Source: Acidobacteriaceae bacterium
GTDB taxonomy: Bacteria > Acidobacteriota > Terriglobia > Terriglobales > Acidobacteriaceae
Length of the DNA: 46,506 nt
Direction: 5' to 3'
Assembly (NCBI GenBank): GCA_025350325.1
Contig: JANXYB010000032.1
Location: 1-46,506 of the forward strand
The translations under genes and the position numbers were made by a program. Numbering within the stretch: the first letter of the stretch is position 1; every line of letters starts with the position of its first letter. Below the pieces are notes generated by a model. That model did not search any database. It was given only the letters and a program-made list of their open reading frames with translations, and had not been told where the DNA came from. Shown in pieces: positions 36,146-44,041 of this stretch.

Positions 36146-37187
36146 GGACGGTAAGTGGAGGCAACCCTGAAGGAGGAGTCAGCTTCACCTTCACTTTACG
36201 CCACTTACCATCGCGCGACATATCCTTCGGGGCGTAGCCGATCACATACTGATTGCGCAGCTCAGTAGAAATCTTTTCGGCGATGTCGCTCATCTCCGAA
36301 AGATCATTGACCCGGAATAACCGTCCGCCCGTCTCCTCGCATAGCTCGTTCAGCAAAATCGGTCCTGCCCGTTCTTCTGGAGTGGCAGCATAAGGATCGA
36401 AAATTCCGATGGAGTAAATCTCGACATCGGATTCCCTTACCTGCGCCCGCACCTCGCCTTCGGTATAGCGGGATCGATTGTCGCCGCCATCTGAAACTAC
36501 AAGCAATGCCTTGCGCTCGTGGCGAGCATCTTTCATCTTGGCCACACCGTAATAGATCGCGTCAAGCAGTGCGGTGCGGTGACCGCTGCGCACTGTCGCG
36601 AGCCGCGCTTGAATGTCCTCAACGGAATTAGTGAAGTCCTCAATCAGTTCGGGGCGGTCATTGAACCCGATCACAAAAAATTCATCTTCAGGGTTGGCTG
36701 TTTTGATGAATTGCAAGATTGATTCTCGCGCCCGAATCAGCTTCGACGTCATCGATCCGGACAAATCGAAAATAATGCCAATCGAAACCGGCGCATCTTC
36801 CGCGGCAAAACTGCGAATCTTTTGTTGTCCGTTATTCTCGTAAACCTGGAAATCTGCCTGATCCAGGCCTGTAACCAGCCGATTCATGGGGTCAGTCACG
36901 GTAATCGGCACCAACACCATGTCCACGTTCATGCGAATCAGTGCGCCCGGCCGCGCTTTGTTCCCCGCCGCGCCGGTCACCGCCGGAGCTTCCGTCCCTT
37001 TAGGAGCGCCTGTGGCTGGCGTAGAAGAAGACGGCGGCGGCACATGTACCGTATTCAAGGGATTGTCTTGTGCCAAAGCCTGCGGCGCACACATGACCAC
37101 TCCGCACCCACCAGCCACGATGGCGAGTGCGTGGCAAAGGCTCCGAATGCGTTCGAAGGTCTTGCACCGACTCAGATGCATCCTCAT
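36111..37187 (-). CDS. Secreted VWFA-domain protein (first of an overlapping pair)
   Basis: A long, basic n-region and hydrophobic core (to ALAQ at about 40) form the signal peptide, then a Pro-rich linker. The lead-in ADFQVYENNGQQKIRSF precedes the VWA domain, whose metal-ion site DLSGSM (141-146) is canonical. SGHRTALLDAIYYGVAKM and KALLVVSDGGDNRSRY give the other loops. It ends TVHARTGYYAPLQ, as is typical of this acidobacterial family. The stop lies 35 bases into the next VWFA gene, so the two are translationally linked. A divergent gap of about 220 bp to the DUF1015 gene holds the promoter. Role in the envelope is inferred; no partner is identified. Confidence 0.88.
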   Translation of the reverse strand: MRMHLSRCKTFERIRSLCHALAIVAGGCGVVMCAPQALAQDNPLNTVHVPPPSSSTPATGAPKGTEAPAVTGAAGNKARPGALIRMNVDMVLVPITVTDPMNRLVTGLDQADFQVYENNGQQKIRSFAAEDAPVSIGIIFDLSGSMTSKLIRARESILQFIKTANPEDEFFVIGFNDRPELIEDFTNSVEDIQARLATVRSGHRTALLDAIYYGVAKMKDARHERKALLVVSDGGDNRSRYTEGEVRAQVRESDVEIYSIGIFDPYAATPEERAGPILLNELCEETGGRLFRVNDLSEMSDIAEKISTELRNQYVIGYAPKDMSRDGKWRKVKVKLTPPSGLPPLTVHARTGYYAPLQ

Positions 37188-37407
37188 TCCGTTTTACCTG
37201 AGTTTATGGGCGATAGTACCACGCTTAGTTGACGGATGGCGTCACCGCATTGTCATCAGTTTGTAGCAAATTCACGGGTCTTCAACGTCCTCTCAACAGC
37301 GCCACTGCCCTGCGACGACTGGGTTACAATCAAGCCTAAGCGCGACCGACAGTCTGTGTCATTTGTCAGCGCAAATTCTGCCGTTTAAACGGAGCAAGAC
37401 ATTCCGT

Positions 37408-38733
37408 ATGGCCAACATCTATCCATTCCGCGCGTGGCGTTACAATCCTTCCACAGTCAAATTGGATGACGTCGTCACCCAGCCTTACGACAAGATCTCC
37501 CCCGCCATGCAACAGGCTTACTACCAACGCAGCCCCTACAATCTTGTGCGTATCATCCTGGGCTTGCCTGAATTATTCGATGCCGAGCGCGGTGAAAGTG
37601 TCTATACCCGGGCTTCCCGAGATTTTAGTGCGTGGAAAGAACAGGGCGTCCTCGTTCAGGAAAAGGATCCCTGCATCTTCGCTTACTCCCAGCGCTTTCG
37701 CGTTCCCGGCACTGAAGAGATCAAAGAGCGACGCGGCTTCATCGCCCTGGGAAAACTCCATGAGTATGCCGAGCAGGTAGTCTTCCGCCACGAGCAAACC
37801 CTGTCCAAGCCTAAGAGCGACCGCCTCAACTTGCTCAAGGCGACCCATGCCCACTTCGGCCAGATTTTCATGCTCTACTCCGACCCGGCGGGCAGCGTCG
37901 AAAAGATCCTCTACGAAGGCAGCGGCCCCGCCGACGCAGAAGTCACCGACGAATATGGCGTGCTCCACCGCTTGTGGCGCGTCAGCGACCCCGCCGTGAT
38001 TCGTATGCTCACCACCATCATGGCCGACAAAAAGCTCATCATCGCCGACGGCCATCACCGCTATGAGACCGCGCTCAATTATTCAAAGGAACACGCGGCT
38101 TCATCGCCGGCCCAAACCCATCACCATACCAATCAGCTGCCCCAGCCGCCCTATCCTGAAGCTGCGGTCATGATGACTTTTGTCAATATGGATTCGGACG
38201 GACTAGTCATTCTGCCGACCCATCGCGTGGTGCACAGCTTGGCCCATTTTGACGCCGCTGCATTTGCAAAGGCCGCCGAGGAGTTCTTCACCGTCGAAAC
38301 CCTGCCTGCTGCGGAGGCGTCACGCTATATCGAGACGCTGGGCAAGCAATCGCAAACCGCTTTCGTCGCGGTCACCAGGAATGGCGCTCTCTTGCTGCGC
38401 TCCAAGCCTGAAGCCACGTCCGCCGCGCTGGCGAGCCTGCCCGAAAATCAGCGTCAGCTCGACCTGAGCCATCTCCACACCATCATCCTTGACCGTCTGC
38501 TTGGTCTCGATGCAGACAAGGTTCGTGAGCAGACCAACATCCGCTATCTGCGCGATGTTGTTGAAGCAGTGGACCAGGTGCGCCGCGGCGAAGCCGACGT
38601 AGCCTTCCTCACCAACCCCGTCACGATGGAGCAGCTACGCGAAGTGGCTTTCGCAGGCGCCGTCATGCCGCAGAAGTCTACCGACTTCTTTCCCAAGCTG
38701 CTCAGCGGACTAGCCATCTATGCGTTGGACTAG
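37408..38733 (+). CDS. DUF1015 family protein
   Basis: The 441-residue product starts MANIYPFRAWRYNPSTVKL, the hallmark opening of DUF1015, and continues with VTQPYDKISPAMQQAYYQRSP, FIALGKLHEY, LIIADGHHRYETALNY and FLTNPVTMEQLREVAFAG. The ADGHHRYET motif looks like an active or metal site. The family is widespread but without a proven activity; it has been linked by annotation to serine/phosphoserine metabolism, which I cannot confirm. The ATG at 37408 is chosen because homologues begin at this motif; an in-frame TTG at 37363 would add 15 residues. It heads a four-gene run with overlapping ends (amidase, GerMN protein, MurI). Confidence 0.9.
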   Translation: MANIYPFRAWRYNPSTVKLDDVVTQPYDKISPAMQQAYYQRSPYNLVRIILGLPELFDAERGESVYTRASRDFSAWKEQGVLVQEKDPCIFAYSQRFRVPGTEEIKERRGFIALGKLHEYAEQVVFRHEQTLSKPKSDRLNLLKATHAHFGQIFMLYSDPAGSVEKILYEGSGPADAEVTDEYGVLHRLWRVSDPAVIRMLTTIMADKKLIIADGHHRYETALNYSKEHAASSPAQTHHHTNQLPQPPYPEAAVMMTFVNMDSDGLVILPTHRVVHSLAHFDAAAFAKAAEEFFTVETLPAAEASRYIETLGKQSQTAFVAVTRNGALLLRSKPEATSAALASLPENQRQLDLSHLHTIILDRLLGLDADKVREQTNIRYLRDVVEAVDQVRRGEADVAFLTNPVTMEQLREVAFAGAVMPQKSTDFFPKLLSGLAIYALD

Positions 38734-39418
38734 GACCCTCGCGGCCCTCGTCATCACCATAGCGTGGGCTGGTTCTGCAGCGCTGCCGGCACCTTTGCAG
38801 GAGCCGCAGCCGCCGTCTCCTCCTCCAAGATTCATGGTCGTGCTCGATGCCGCCCACGGCGGTAACGATGCGGGGGGGCGTCTCAACAGCGGCCAGCTTG
38901 AAAACGCGGTAAACCTCGCCGTGAACGTGCGCCTGCGCTCGCTGCTGGGGGCACGCGGCATCCAAGTCGTCACCACGCGCGAAGCCGACGTAAGCGTGGA
39001 CCTGAATAGGCGCGCCGAAATCGCCAACCATGCCAAAGCCGAGGCCTGCCTTATCCTGCACGCGACCGAGACGGGATCGGGCGTGCACCTGTTTGCTTCG
39101 TCCCTGGCGCCTGCCCAGCCGACCCGCTTCGCCGCTTGGAAGACCGCGCAAGGCGCATGGGTCACGCGCAGCCTGGCACTTGCCGGTGTCGTCAATTCCG
39201 CCTTGACCCACGCGGGCATCAACGTCACTCTTGGCCGCACCGCCCTCCCCGGACTCGACAGCATGACCTGCCCTGCGGTTGCGGTAGAAATCGGCCCCGA
39301 GCGTGGCGAAGGCAACAAGATCACCGCGGAGCCAGACAGCTCCGACTACCAGGCGAAGATCGCCACTGCCCTGGCCGCTGCCGTGTTGCAGTGGCGCACG
39401 GAGGCCCATCAGCCGTGA
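38720..39418 (+). CDS. N-acetylmuramoyl-L-alanine amidase (Amidase_3)
   Basis: A zinc amidase that cuts the bond between MurNAc and L-Ala in peptidoglycan. After a signal peptide (about 1-23) the domain starts FMVVLDAAHGGNDAGG, giving the first Zn ligand His. Glu in QLENAVNLAVN and His in CLILHATETG give the other two, and the late AVAVEIGPERGEGN contains the catalytic Glu. At 232 residues it is a minimal one-domain enzyme without a cell-wall-binding domain. The start overlaps the DUF1015 stop by 14 bases. It is followed at once by a GerMN-domain gene; GerM-type proteins and amidases often occur together in cell-wall remodelling (established association). Confidence 0.88.
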   Translation: MRWTRTLAALVITIAWAGSAALPAPLQEPQPPSPPPRFMVVLDAAHGGNDAGGRLNSGQLENAVNLAVNVRLRSLLGARGIQVVTTREADVSVDLNRRAEIANHAKAEACLILHATETGSGVHLFASSLAPAQPTRFAAWKTAQGAWVTRSLALAGVVNSALTHAGINVTLGRTALPGLDSMTCPAVAVEIGPERGEGNKITAEPDSSDYQAKIATALAAAVLQWRTEAHQP

Positions 39419-40035
39419 TTCCCCGCTATCAGAAAGTGCTGTTCGTCGTGCTGCTGCTGGGGTCCCTCGTCATGGGTGTGGTGCTGTGGCAGTTACGCGA
39501 ACGTGCCCACCGTCGCCTGCTCGCTGGCGAAGCGTCCGCACCGACACAGGCGCCCGAAGTGGCTCCCTCTGAGCAGGCCACCCTCGTCGCGGCCAACGAC
39601 GCCGACAGTTCCCTGACCGAGCAGGTTCGCTCGCTGCCGCTGCCCGCCGACCCCGGTGCGCGGGCCCGCGCAGTGCTCGGCAAGCTGCTCGACTTGTATG
39701 CCGCCCCCGATGCGGCCCACCCCGTTCCCGGCGGCGACGCTTCGGTGGCTGAAGTCTTCCTTCTCCCCGCTTCCGGCAAAGATTCTCAGCAACCTGATGC
39801 ACAATTGGCGGTGGTCAATTTGACGGCAACATTCGTCGCCAGTCATCCTTCCGGTATTGAAACGGAAACTCTGACCGTGCTCTCCATTTGCGCTACCTTG
39901 CGTGCCAACGTACCCCGGGTCACGCAGGTCCGCTTTCTCGTGGACGGGCAGTCACGCCCCACGCTCGCCGGCCATGCCGACCTGACCCGCACTTACCTCG
40001 CAGCCGAGGCAGTGCCAACGGCTAAGGCGGATTGA
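39415..40035 (+). CDS. Membrane-anchored GerMN-domain protein
   Basis: The 206-residue product has one N-terminal membrane segment (KVLFVVLLLGSLVMGVVLW, about 7-25), an Ala/Pro/Glu-rich linker, and a GerMN domain in the second half: VAEVFLLPASGK, AVVNLTATFVASHPSG, ETLTVLSICATL, VTQVRFLVDGQ, TLAGHADLTRTYL. GerMN domains occur in the spore-germination protein GerM and the lipoprotein LpqB and are thought to bind cell-wall components. The GTG start shares the bases GTGA with the amidase stop (39415-39418), so translation is coupled. It probably sits in the periplasm beside the amidase. Confidence 0.88.
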   Translation: MIPRYQKVLFVVLLLGSLVMGVVLWQLRERAHRRLLAGEASAPTQAPEVAPSEQATLVAANDADSSLTEQVRSLPLPADPGARARAVLGKLLDLYAAPDAAHPVPGGDASVAEVFLLPASGKDSQQPDAQLAVVNLTATFVASHPSGIETETLTVLSICATLRANVPRVTQVRFLVDGQSRPTLAGHADLTRTYLAAEAVPTAKAD

Positions 40036-40880
40036 TGCAGACTCCCGCATTCGTTCCACCCACCATCGGTGTCTTCGACTCTGGATTTGGCGGTCTCACC
40101 GTGCTCCGCGCCCTGATCGCCCGCGTGCCTCAGGCTCGTTTCTCTTTCATTGGAGATACCGCCCGCCTGCCCTACGGTTCCAAGTCGCGCCGCACCATCG
40201 CCCGTTACGCCGCCCAAAGCGCGCGTTTTCTAGTTGAGGAACAGGGCGCCAAATACCTCGTCATCGCCTGCAACACCGCCAGCGCCCTCGCCCTCGATGC
40301 CATCAAAGATGCCGTACCCTCTTCGGTTTCCGTCATTGGTGTTATTTCGCCGGGCGCAGAGGCTGCTCGCAACGCCTCAAAAACCGGCGACGTGCTGGTC
40401 ATCGCCACCGACGCGACGGTTCAGAGCCACGCCTACGCCATCGCCTGCCGCGCCCACGGGCTTCGCGCATTTGAGAAGGCCTGCCCATTGCTCGTTCCCC
40501 TGGTTGAAGAGGGCTGGACCGACCATCCCGTGACCGCCGAAGTGATCCGCATCTATTTCGACGAACTCAATGCAGACGCCGCCGCGCAAGGTTTGCATCC
40601 CGATACGCTGGTGCTCGGCTGTACCCACTACCCGCTGCTGCGGCCCATCATCGAGCGCGTCGCGCCGGCAAACATGCGGGTCATCGATTCGGCTGAATCC
40701 GCTGCGGACGCCCTTCTCAGGCAACTCCGCTTTGACCTTGGCGCGCCGCCGCCGTCGACACCTTCCGATCCGGTGCTCCAGTTCTTTGCCACCGACTCGG
40801 TCGAGAAATTCGAGCGGCTTGGCTCGCAATTTCTGGGCCGCCCAGTGGGCAGCGTCGGCCTGGTCGACCTGGGCGGCTGA
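40035..40880 (+). CDS. murI: Glutamate racemase
   Basis: MurI makes D-glutamate for peptidoglycan from L-glutamate, without cofactor, using two cysteines. Both are present: Cys79 in VIACNTASALALD and Cys196 in VLGCTHYPLL. The N-terminal IGVFDSGFGGLTVLRAL and LPYGSKSRRTI are also family marks. The ATG at 40035 shares its A with the GerMN stop (TGATG), so it is the fourth coupled gene in DUF1015-amidase-GerMN-MurI. The joint presence of precursor synthesis (MurI) and peptidoglycan cleavage (amidase) in one transcript points to a cell-wall growth operon. fabI follows after 91 bp. Confidence 0.95.
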   Translation: MQTPAFVPPTIGVFDSGFGGLTVLRALIARVPQARFSFIGDTARLPYGSKSRRTIARYAAQSARFLVEEQGAKYLVIACNTASALALDAIKDAVPSSVSVIGVISPGAEAARNASKTGDVLVIATDATVQSHAYAIACRAHGLRAFEKACPLLVPLVEEGWTDHPVTAEVIRIYFDELNADAAAQGLHPDTLVLGCTHYPLLRPIIERVAPANMRVIDSAESAADALLRQLRFDLGAPPPSTPSDPVLQFFATDSVEKFERLGSQFLGRPVGSVGLVDLGG

Positions 40881-40971
40881 GGTTTCCTCAAGCGACTGAT
40901 ATTCTAAGAAACGCTGGGTCTCAACCCTCACACGCACAACCAAACAAGCATCGCGGAGGATTTAAGCAAGC

Positions 40972-41739
40972 ATGATCAATTTGGCAGGTAAGACGGCTGT
41001 GGTCTTCGGGCTGGCCAACAAGCGTTCGATCGCCTGGGGCATCGCCCAAAAACTGCACGCGGCTGGAGCGACCCTGGCCATCTGTTACCAGAACGAGCGC
41101 ATGAAGCTCGAAGCCGAAGACCTGATCAAGGACCTCCCCGGCGCCAGCGGCTTCCAGTGCGACGTTTCGAACGACGAAGAAATCGACGCCCTTTTCGCCC
41201 GCCTCAAAGATCAATACACAAAGCTCGATGTCGTGGTGCACGCCGTCGCTTATGCGCCCGCTGTAGAGCTGCGTGGGGAGTTCATCAACACCAGCCGCGA
41301 AGGCTTTCGCGTCGCCTTGGACGTCAGCGTTTACTCGCTCATCGCCGTCACCCGCGGGGCTGCTCCGCTGATGACCGACGGCGGCTCGGTCATGACCATG
41401 ACCTACTATGCGGCTGAAAAAGTCGTTCCCAATTACAACGTCATGGCCGTCGCCAAGGCAGGATTGGAATCGACCATGCGCTACCTGGCCTGGAATCTCG
41501 GCCCCAAAAACATTCGCGTCAACGCCATCTCCGCTGGCCCCATCAAGACTCTCGCCGCGCGCGGCATCGGCGACCTCAGCGAGATGATGAGAACTCACGC
41601 CGACCGTGCCCCCCTGCACCGCAACGTGGATCAGCTTGAAGTGGGCGGCACTGCCCTGTTCCTCGCCAGCGACCTCGCCAGCGCCATCACCGGCGAAACC
41701 ATCTACGTCGACTGCGGCTACAACATCATGGGCTTCTGA
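40972..41739 (+). CDS. fabI: Enoyl-[acyl-carrier-protein] reductase (NADH)
   Basis: FabI reduces the enoyl-ACP double bond in the last step of each fatty-acid elongation cycle. The nucleotide loop VVFGLANKRSIAWGIAQKL (10-28) has the atypical spacing of FabI. The active-site pair is Tyr-x6-Lys in NYNVMAVAKAGLE (Tyr155, Lys162), and the substrate region SAGPIKTLAARGI is normal. The 255-residue length fits. A GGAGG sequence lies upstream of the ATG, somewhat far (about 13 bases). It is the last plus-strand gene before a perfect bidirectional terminator. Confidence 0.95.
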   Translation: MINLAGKTAVVFGLANKRSIAWGIAQKLHAAGATLAICYQNERMKLEAEDLIKDLPGASGFQCDVSNDEEIDALFARLKDQYTKLDVVVHAVAYAPAVELRGEFINTSREGFRVALDVSVYSLIAVTRGAAPLMTDGGSVMTMTYYAAEKVVPNYNVMAVAKAGLESTMRYLAWNLGPKNIRVNAISAGPIKTLAARGIGDLSEMMRTHADRAPLHRNVDQLEVGGTALFLASDLASAITGETIYVDCGYNIMGF

Positions 41740-41929
41740 GCCGACGCGCTCCCGATTCATTCGGATAAACCGAATACAGGGTGCCCACATCTCTCGTCTC
41801 AGGTTTGGGATTCCACGAACCTCACGAGCAGCCCTATCGGCGCTTACTCGTTATACTGCGCTTCGCCACTCCCGGCAGAGGGTGCTTTGCCAATTCCTCG
41901 AGCGCCGGATGCCACCATGTCACCAACCC

Positions 41930-41960
41930 AAAAGGGAAACTCTTCGAGAGTTTCCCTTTT
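41930..41960. terminator. Perfect bidirectional terminator
   Basis: AAAAGGGAAACTCT (41930-41943) and AGAGTTTCCCTTTT (41947-41960) form a flawless 14-bp stem with a TCG loop. T-tract and A-tract ends suit both strands. It can stop transcripts from fabI (plus) and from the sigma-like gene (minus), whose stop is 20 bases away. Confidence 0.9.
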
Positions 41961-41979
41961 GCGCAAATGCCTTAACTTA

Positions 41980-42498
41980 TCAGTGCGGAAGTATGAGCAA
42001 CTCGCTTTCCAGCAGCCTCTCGGTCAAGCGATCGAGAGCCATCGGAAACTTGTAGGAAAGCGCACGTACGCTCATCCCCAGCAAGCTCGCCGCCTCGGCC
42101 TGTGTATATTCCTGCAAGACGATCCGGCTCAGCATCTGACGGTCCAACGATCCCAGTTTGTCCAGGCATCGCTCCACATCGAGAACAAAAATTACCGCGT
42201 CCTCAAAGGTTCTTACCGGCCGGCTTGATACCCACCCGCGTCCAATAGGATCGCCCAGGATCGACGGCGACCTGCCCACCTGCATCGACGCATATAAATA
42301 ACGCCGGAGCATTCTTTCAGTGTGCTTTCTATAGAATGCCAAACTTGCATCTGGCGTCGAATGCACATCCTTGGCAACCGGTTGAACTGCGACCGCACTT
42401 CGCTGCGGGACTGCGGAGACTGTAGAGACAACGCCGGCCCAGTCGTCCGCCCGACTGCTCGCTCCCCACACTGTCGGCAGTTGCAAGGCTGCGCTCAT
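41980..42498 (-). CDS. Sigma-70 region-4-like DNA-binding protein (no region 2)
   Basis: The 172-residue product has a disordered N-terminal third and a basic helix FYRKHTERMLRRYLYASMQ (about 55-73). At its C-terminal end is a helix-turn-helix like sigma-70 region 4: DKLGSLDRQMLSRIVLQEY-TQAEAASLLGMSVRALSYKF (about 113-151), then a helical end. No region 2 (-10 recognition and core binding) is visible, so it is not a complete sigma factor; ArpU-like phage regulators have a comparable layout. The ATG at 42498 has GGGAGG upstream and shares ATGA with the stop of the zinc-ribbon gene, so the two are translationally coupled. Function and targets unknown. Confidence 0.8.
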   Translation of the reverse strand: MSAALQLPTVWGASSRADDWAGVVSTVSAVPQRSAVAVQPVAKDVHSTPDASLAFYRKHTERMLRRYLYASMQVGRSPSILGDPIGRGWVSSRPVRTFEDAVIFVLDVERCLDKLGSLDRQMLSRIVLQEYTQAEAASLLGMSVRALSYKFPMALDRLTERLLESELLILPH

Positions 42499-42704
42499 CG
42501 CGCACCTCCCATTGCCGTGGCTACCGCCCAAATCCTCGGGATCGGCTGACGCGGTGGACGCCCACGCCTCTTGCGCGATTCAGGCGACGGAAAATCCATT
42601 AACTTCACTTCACATCTTTTGCAGTACACACTTCCCGAGACCTGGTCGCGGTACCAAAGGCAACCGCAACCTTCGCAAATTTTCAATTGCACGCGCACTT
42701 CCAT
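42495..42704 (-). CDS. Small zinc-ribbon protein with AT-hook-like motif
   Basis: The 69-residue product has two Cys pairs, CEGC (10-13) and CKRC (28-31), with an extra Cys15, forming a zinc ribbon (LKICEGCGCLWYR...VYCKRC). A basic RKRRGRPPRQP stretch (about 44-54) follows, whose GRP core is the AT-hook motif for minor-groove contact. The ATG at 42704 is chosen because AGGGAGAAG lies a proper distance upstream. Its stop overlaps the start of the region-4-like gene (42495-42498). The combination suggests a small nucleic-acid-binding partner of that protein (inference). I recognise no named family. Confidence 0.78.
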   Translation of the reverse strand: MEVRVQLKICEGCGCLWYRDQVSGSVYCKRCEVKLMDFPSPESRKRRGRPPRQPIPRIWAVATAMGGAR

Positions 42705-43339
42705 GACGACTTCTCCCTGACAGCTCGTTTTCCCGCCGGTCAACCTTTGCTATCCGTTGGCAGCGGGCTGAGGGGAACCAGGCAAGACTCCTCAGGGTTC
42801 TGCTGCCCTGATTTGCGATTGTCGCCTGTGTTCTCTCGTTGTTGGTCATGAGGTTTAGCGCGCAGATTCTGGAATCGTCCCGACAAGAGTGTCACCGGCG
42901 CAATCAATGCGTCCGCGAACGGGTCGAAGAATAAAGCGACGGCGAAGGCCGACAGCTATTGTTCATCAATGCACTGCGAGCAGGCATAGCAGTTTCGGAA
43001 TCGCATAGACCGAAAGGAGCGGTGATATGGCTTTTTATCAAAAAAAGCCACCCTTCACGAATCTCAAAAAGTCTACGTATATTCCAAAACTGTTCTAACG
43101 CTCTCGTAGGATTGCGCCGATGAAGCGTTTCCTCGAAAATTCCCTTCAAACCTATGCGAGATAGAGTAACGCCAATCTAGAGCGCTCGCGCATTCGATTC
43201 AATACGGTCAAGCTTCATTCTTGTTCACCTCAAAATTCTCCAGCTCACCTATTCAATTGAAGGGCAATTAGCGCAACCCGCTTTGCTGCAAGAAAATGGA
43301 GAGAATCTGACTCCATGCCTGGTGGCGGATTTTCAACAA
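42705..43339. other. Leader region between the zinc-ribbon and HTH genes, with tiny ORFs
   Basis: This 635-bp divergent interval holds no large gene. It contains a 23-codon ORF with an excellent ribosome-binding site (listed separately) and an 8-bp hairpin GGCTTTTT/AAAAAGCC (43029-43049) over its first codons. A 14-codon frame (43120-43164, with AGGA eight bases upstream) and a weak CAGGG/CCCTG hairpin (42795-42812) are also present. It turns AT-rich from about 43020. Promoters for both flanking genes must lie here, but no clear -35/-10 pair was identified. Confidence 0.5.
43027..43098 (+). CDS. Candidate 23-residue small basic peptide
   Basis: ATG at 43027 is preceded by AAAGGAG (43013-43019) with seven bases between, one of the best ribosome-binding sites in the window. 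The peptide starts MAFYQKKPPF and ends YIPKLF, with five lysines, no acidic residue, three Phe and two Tyr. Base and codon use (AAA, TTT) differ from the GC-rich neighbours. A hairpin (43029-43049) covers codons 1-8 and could hide or expose the start region. It could be a leader peptide, a small toxin-like or membrane-active peptide, or chance. It lies 241 bp upstream of the HTH gene on the same strand. Confidence 0.4.
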   Translation: MAFYQKKPPFTNLKKSTYIPKLF

Positions 43340-44041
43340 ATGAATTTTTCTCAGATGCATGAGCGTCTCCGGGCTGAGTTGCTGCACAGGATACAACGTG
43401 GCACCCTCAGTGTTTCGTTGCTGGCTCGTCAGACCGGATTTGGACAGTCGCATATCTCGAATTTCTTGCACAATCGCGGCCAACTCTCTATCGATGCGAT
43501 GGACCGCATGCTCGCCGCTCAACACCTGCTAGCGGACGATCTATTGCCAGACCGCCACGAAAAGCCTGACAGTTCGAGCGAGAAGAGTAGCGATATCCCA
43601 GTGGTCTCACACCACGCAGCGCTGTTCGAGCCCTATATCCGGCCCGCCTCGCTGCAGTGGATACTGCACCTGCCTGCTGACGCCCTTAGCTCCATGCGAA
43701 CACGCGGCACGCCAGACCGACGCACCTGGCAGCGCTTTGTGGCTGTACGTGTGCCACCCGCCGATGCCTTGCCGATGGAGCCACTCATCTTTCCTGAAGC
43801 CATCGCAGTCATCGACCGCCACTACAACACGCTGCGGCCCTACCGGCCCAATCGTCCCAGCCTCTTTGCAGTGCGCAACGAAGCCCACTTGGCGCTGCGC
43901 TATGTAGACTTCACCGCTCGCCGCCTGGTGCTGCGCCCGCACAACATCGCCTTTCCGGTCGCCCTTATTGAAGTGGCGCTCGGCACCTCGCCCAGTCTCT
44001 CGATCGTGGGCCGCGTGGTTTTCATTCTCAATGAAACTTGA
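43340..44041 (+). CDS. HTH regulator with degenerate S24/LexA-like C-terminal domain
   Basis: An XRE-type helix-turn-helix spans about 22-65 (LSVSLLARQTGFGQSHISNFLH). After a Ser/Glu-rich linker the C-terminal part (about 130-230) follows the plan of S24/LexA peptidase domains: PMEPLIFPEAIAVIDRHY, then LALRYVDFTARRLVLRPHN and SIVGRVVFIL. The catalytic pair is lost: where GDSMEP is expected the sequence has ALPMEP (Pro145 for Ser), and the Lys region reads LRYV (Arg187). It may thus be a repressor using this fold only for dimerisation or ligand sensing. The start is uncertain: no ribosome-binding site precedes the ATG at 43340, and an in-frame TTG at 43283 would add 19 residues. It converges with dnaB. 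Confidence 0.75.
   Translation: MNFSQMHERLRAELLHRIQRGTLSVSLLARQTGFGQSHISNFLHNRGQLSIDAMDRMLAAQHLLADDLLPDRHEKPDSSSEKSSDIPVVSHHAALFEPYIRPASLQWILHLPADALSSMRTRGTPDRRTWQRFVAVRVPPADALPMEPLIFPEAIAVIDRHYNTLRPYRPNRPSLFAVRNEAHLALRYVDFTARRLVLRPHNIAFPVALIEVALGTSPSLSIVGRVVFILNET

Noticed and set aside
40921..41790. 289-codon frame opposite fabI
   Set aside because: FabI is unmistakable on the plus strand; the antisense frame is Val/Asp/Gly-rich and spans both ends of fabI without its own start signals.
41775..41880. Imperfect hairpin-like stretch after fabI as a small RNA or repeat element
   Set aside because: The pairing (CCCACATCT with AGGTTTGGG) has mismatches and no promoter or second copy is visible in the window.
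42904..43149. 81-codon frame on the minus strand over the tiny ORFs
   Set aside because: It begins with TTG, has no ribosome-binding site and no family resemblance; the plus-strand 23-codon ORF has far better signals.
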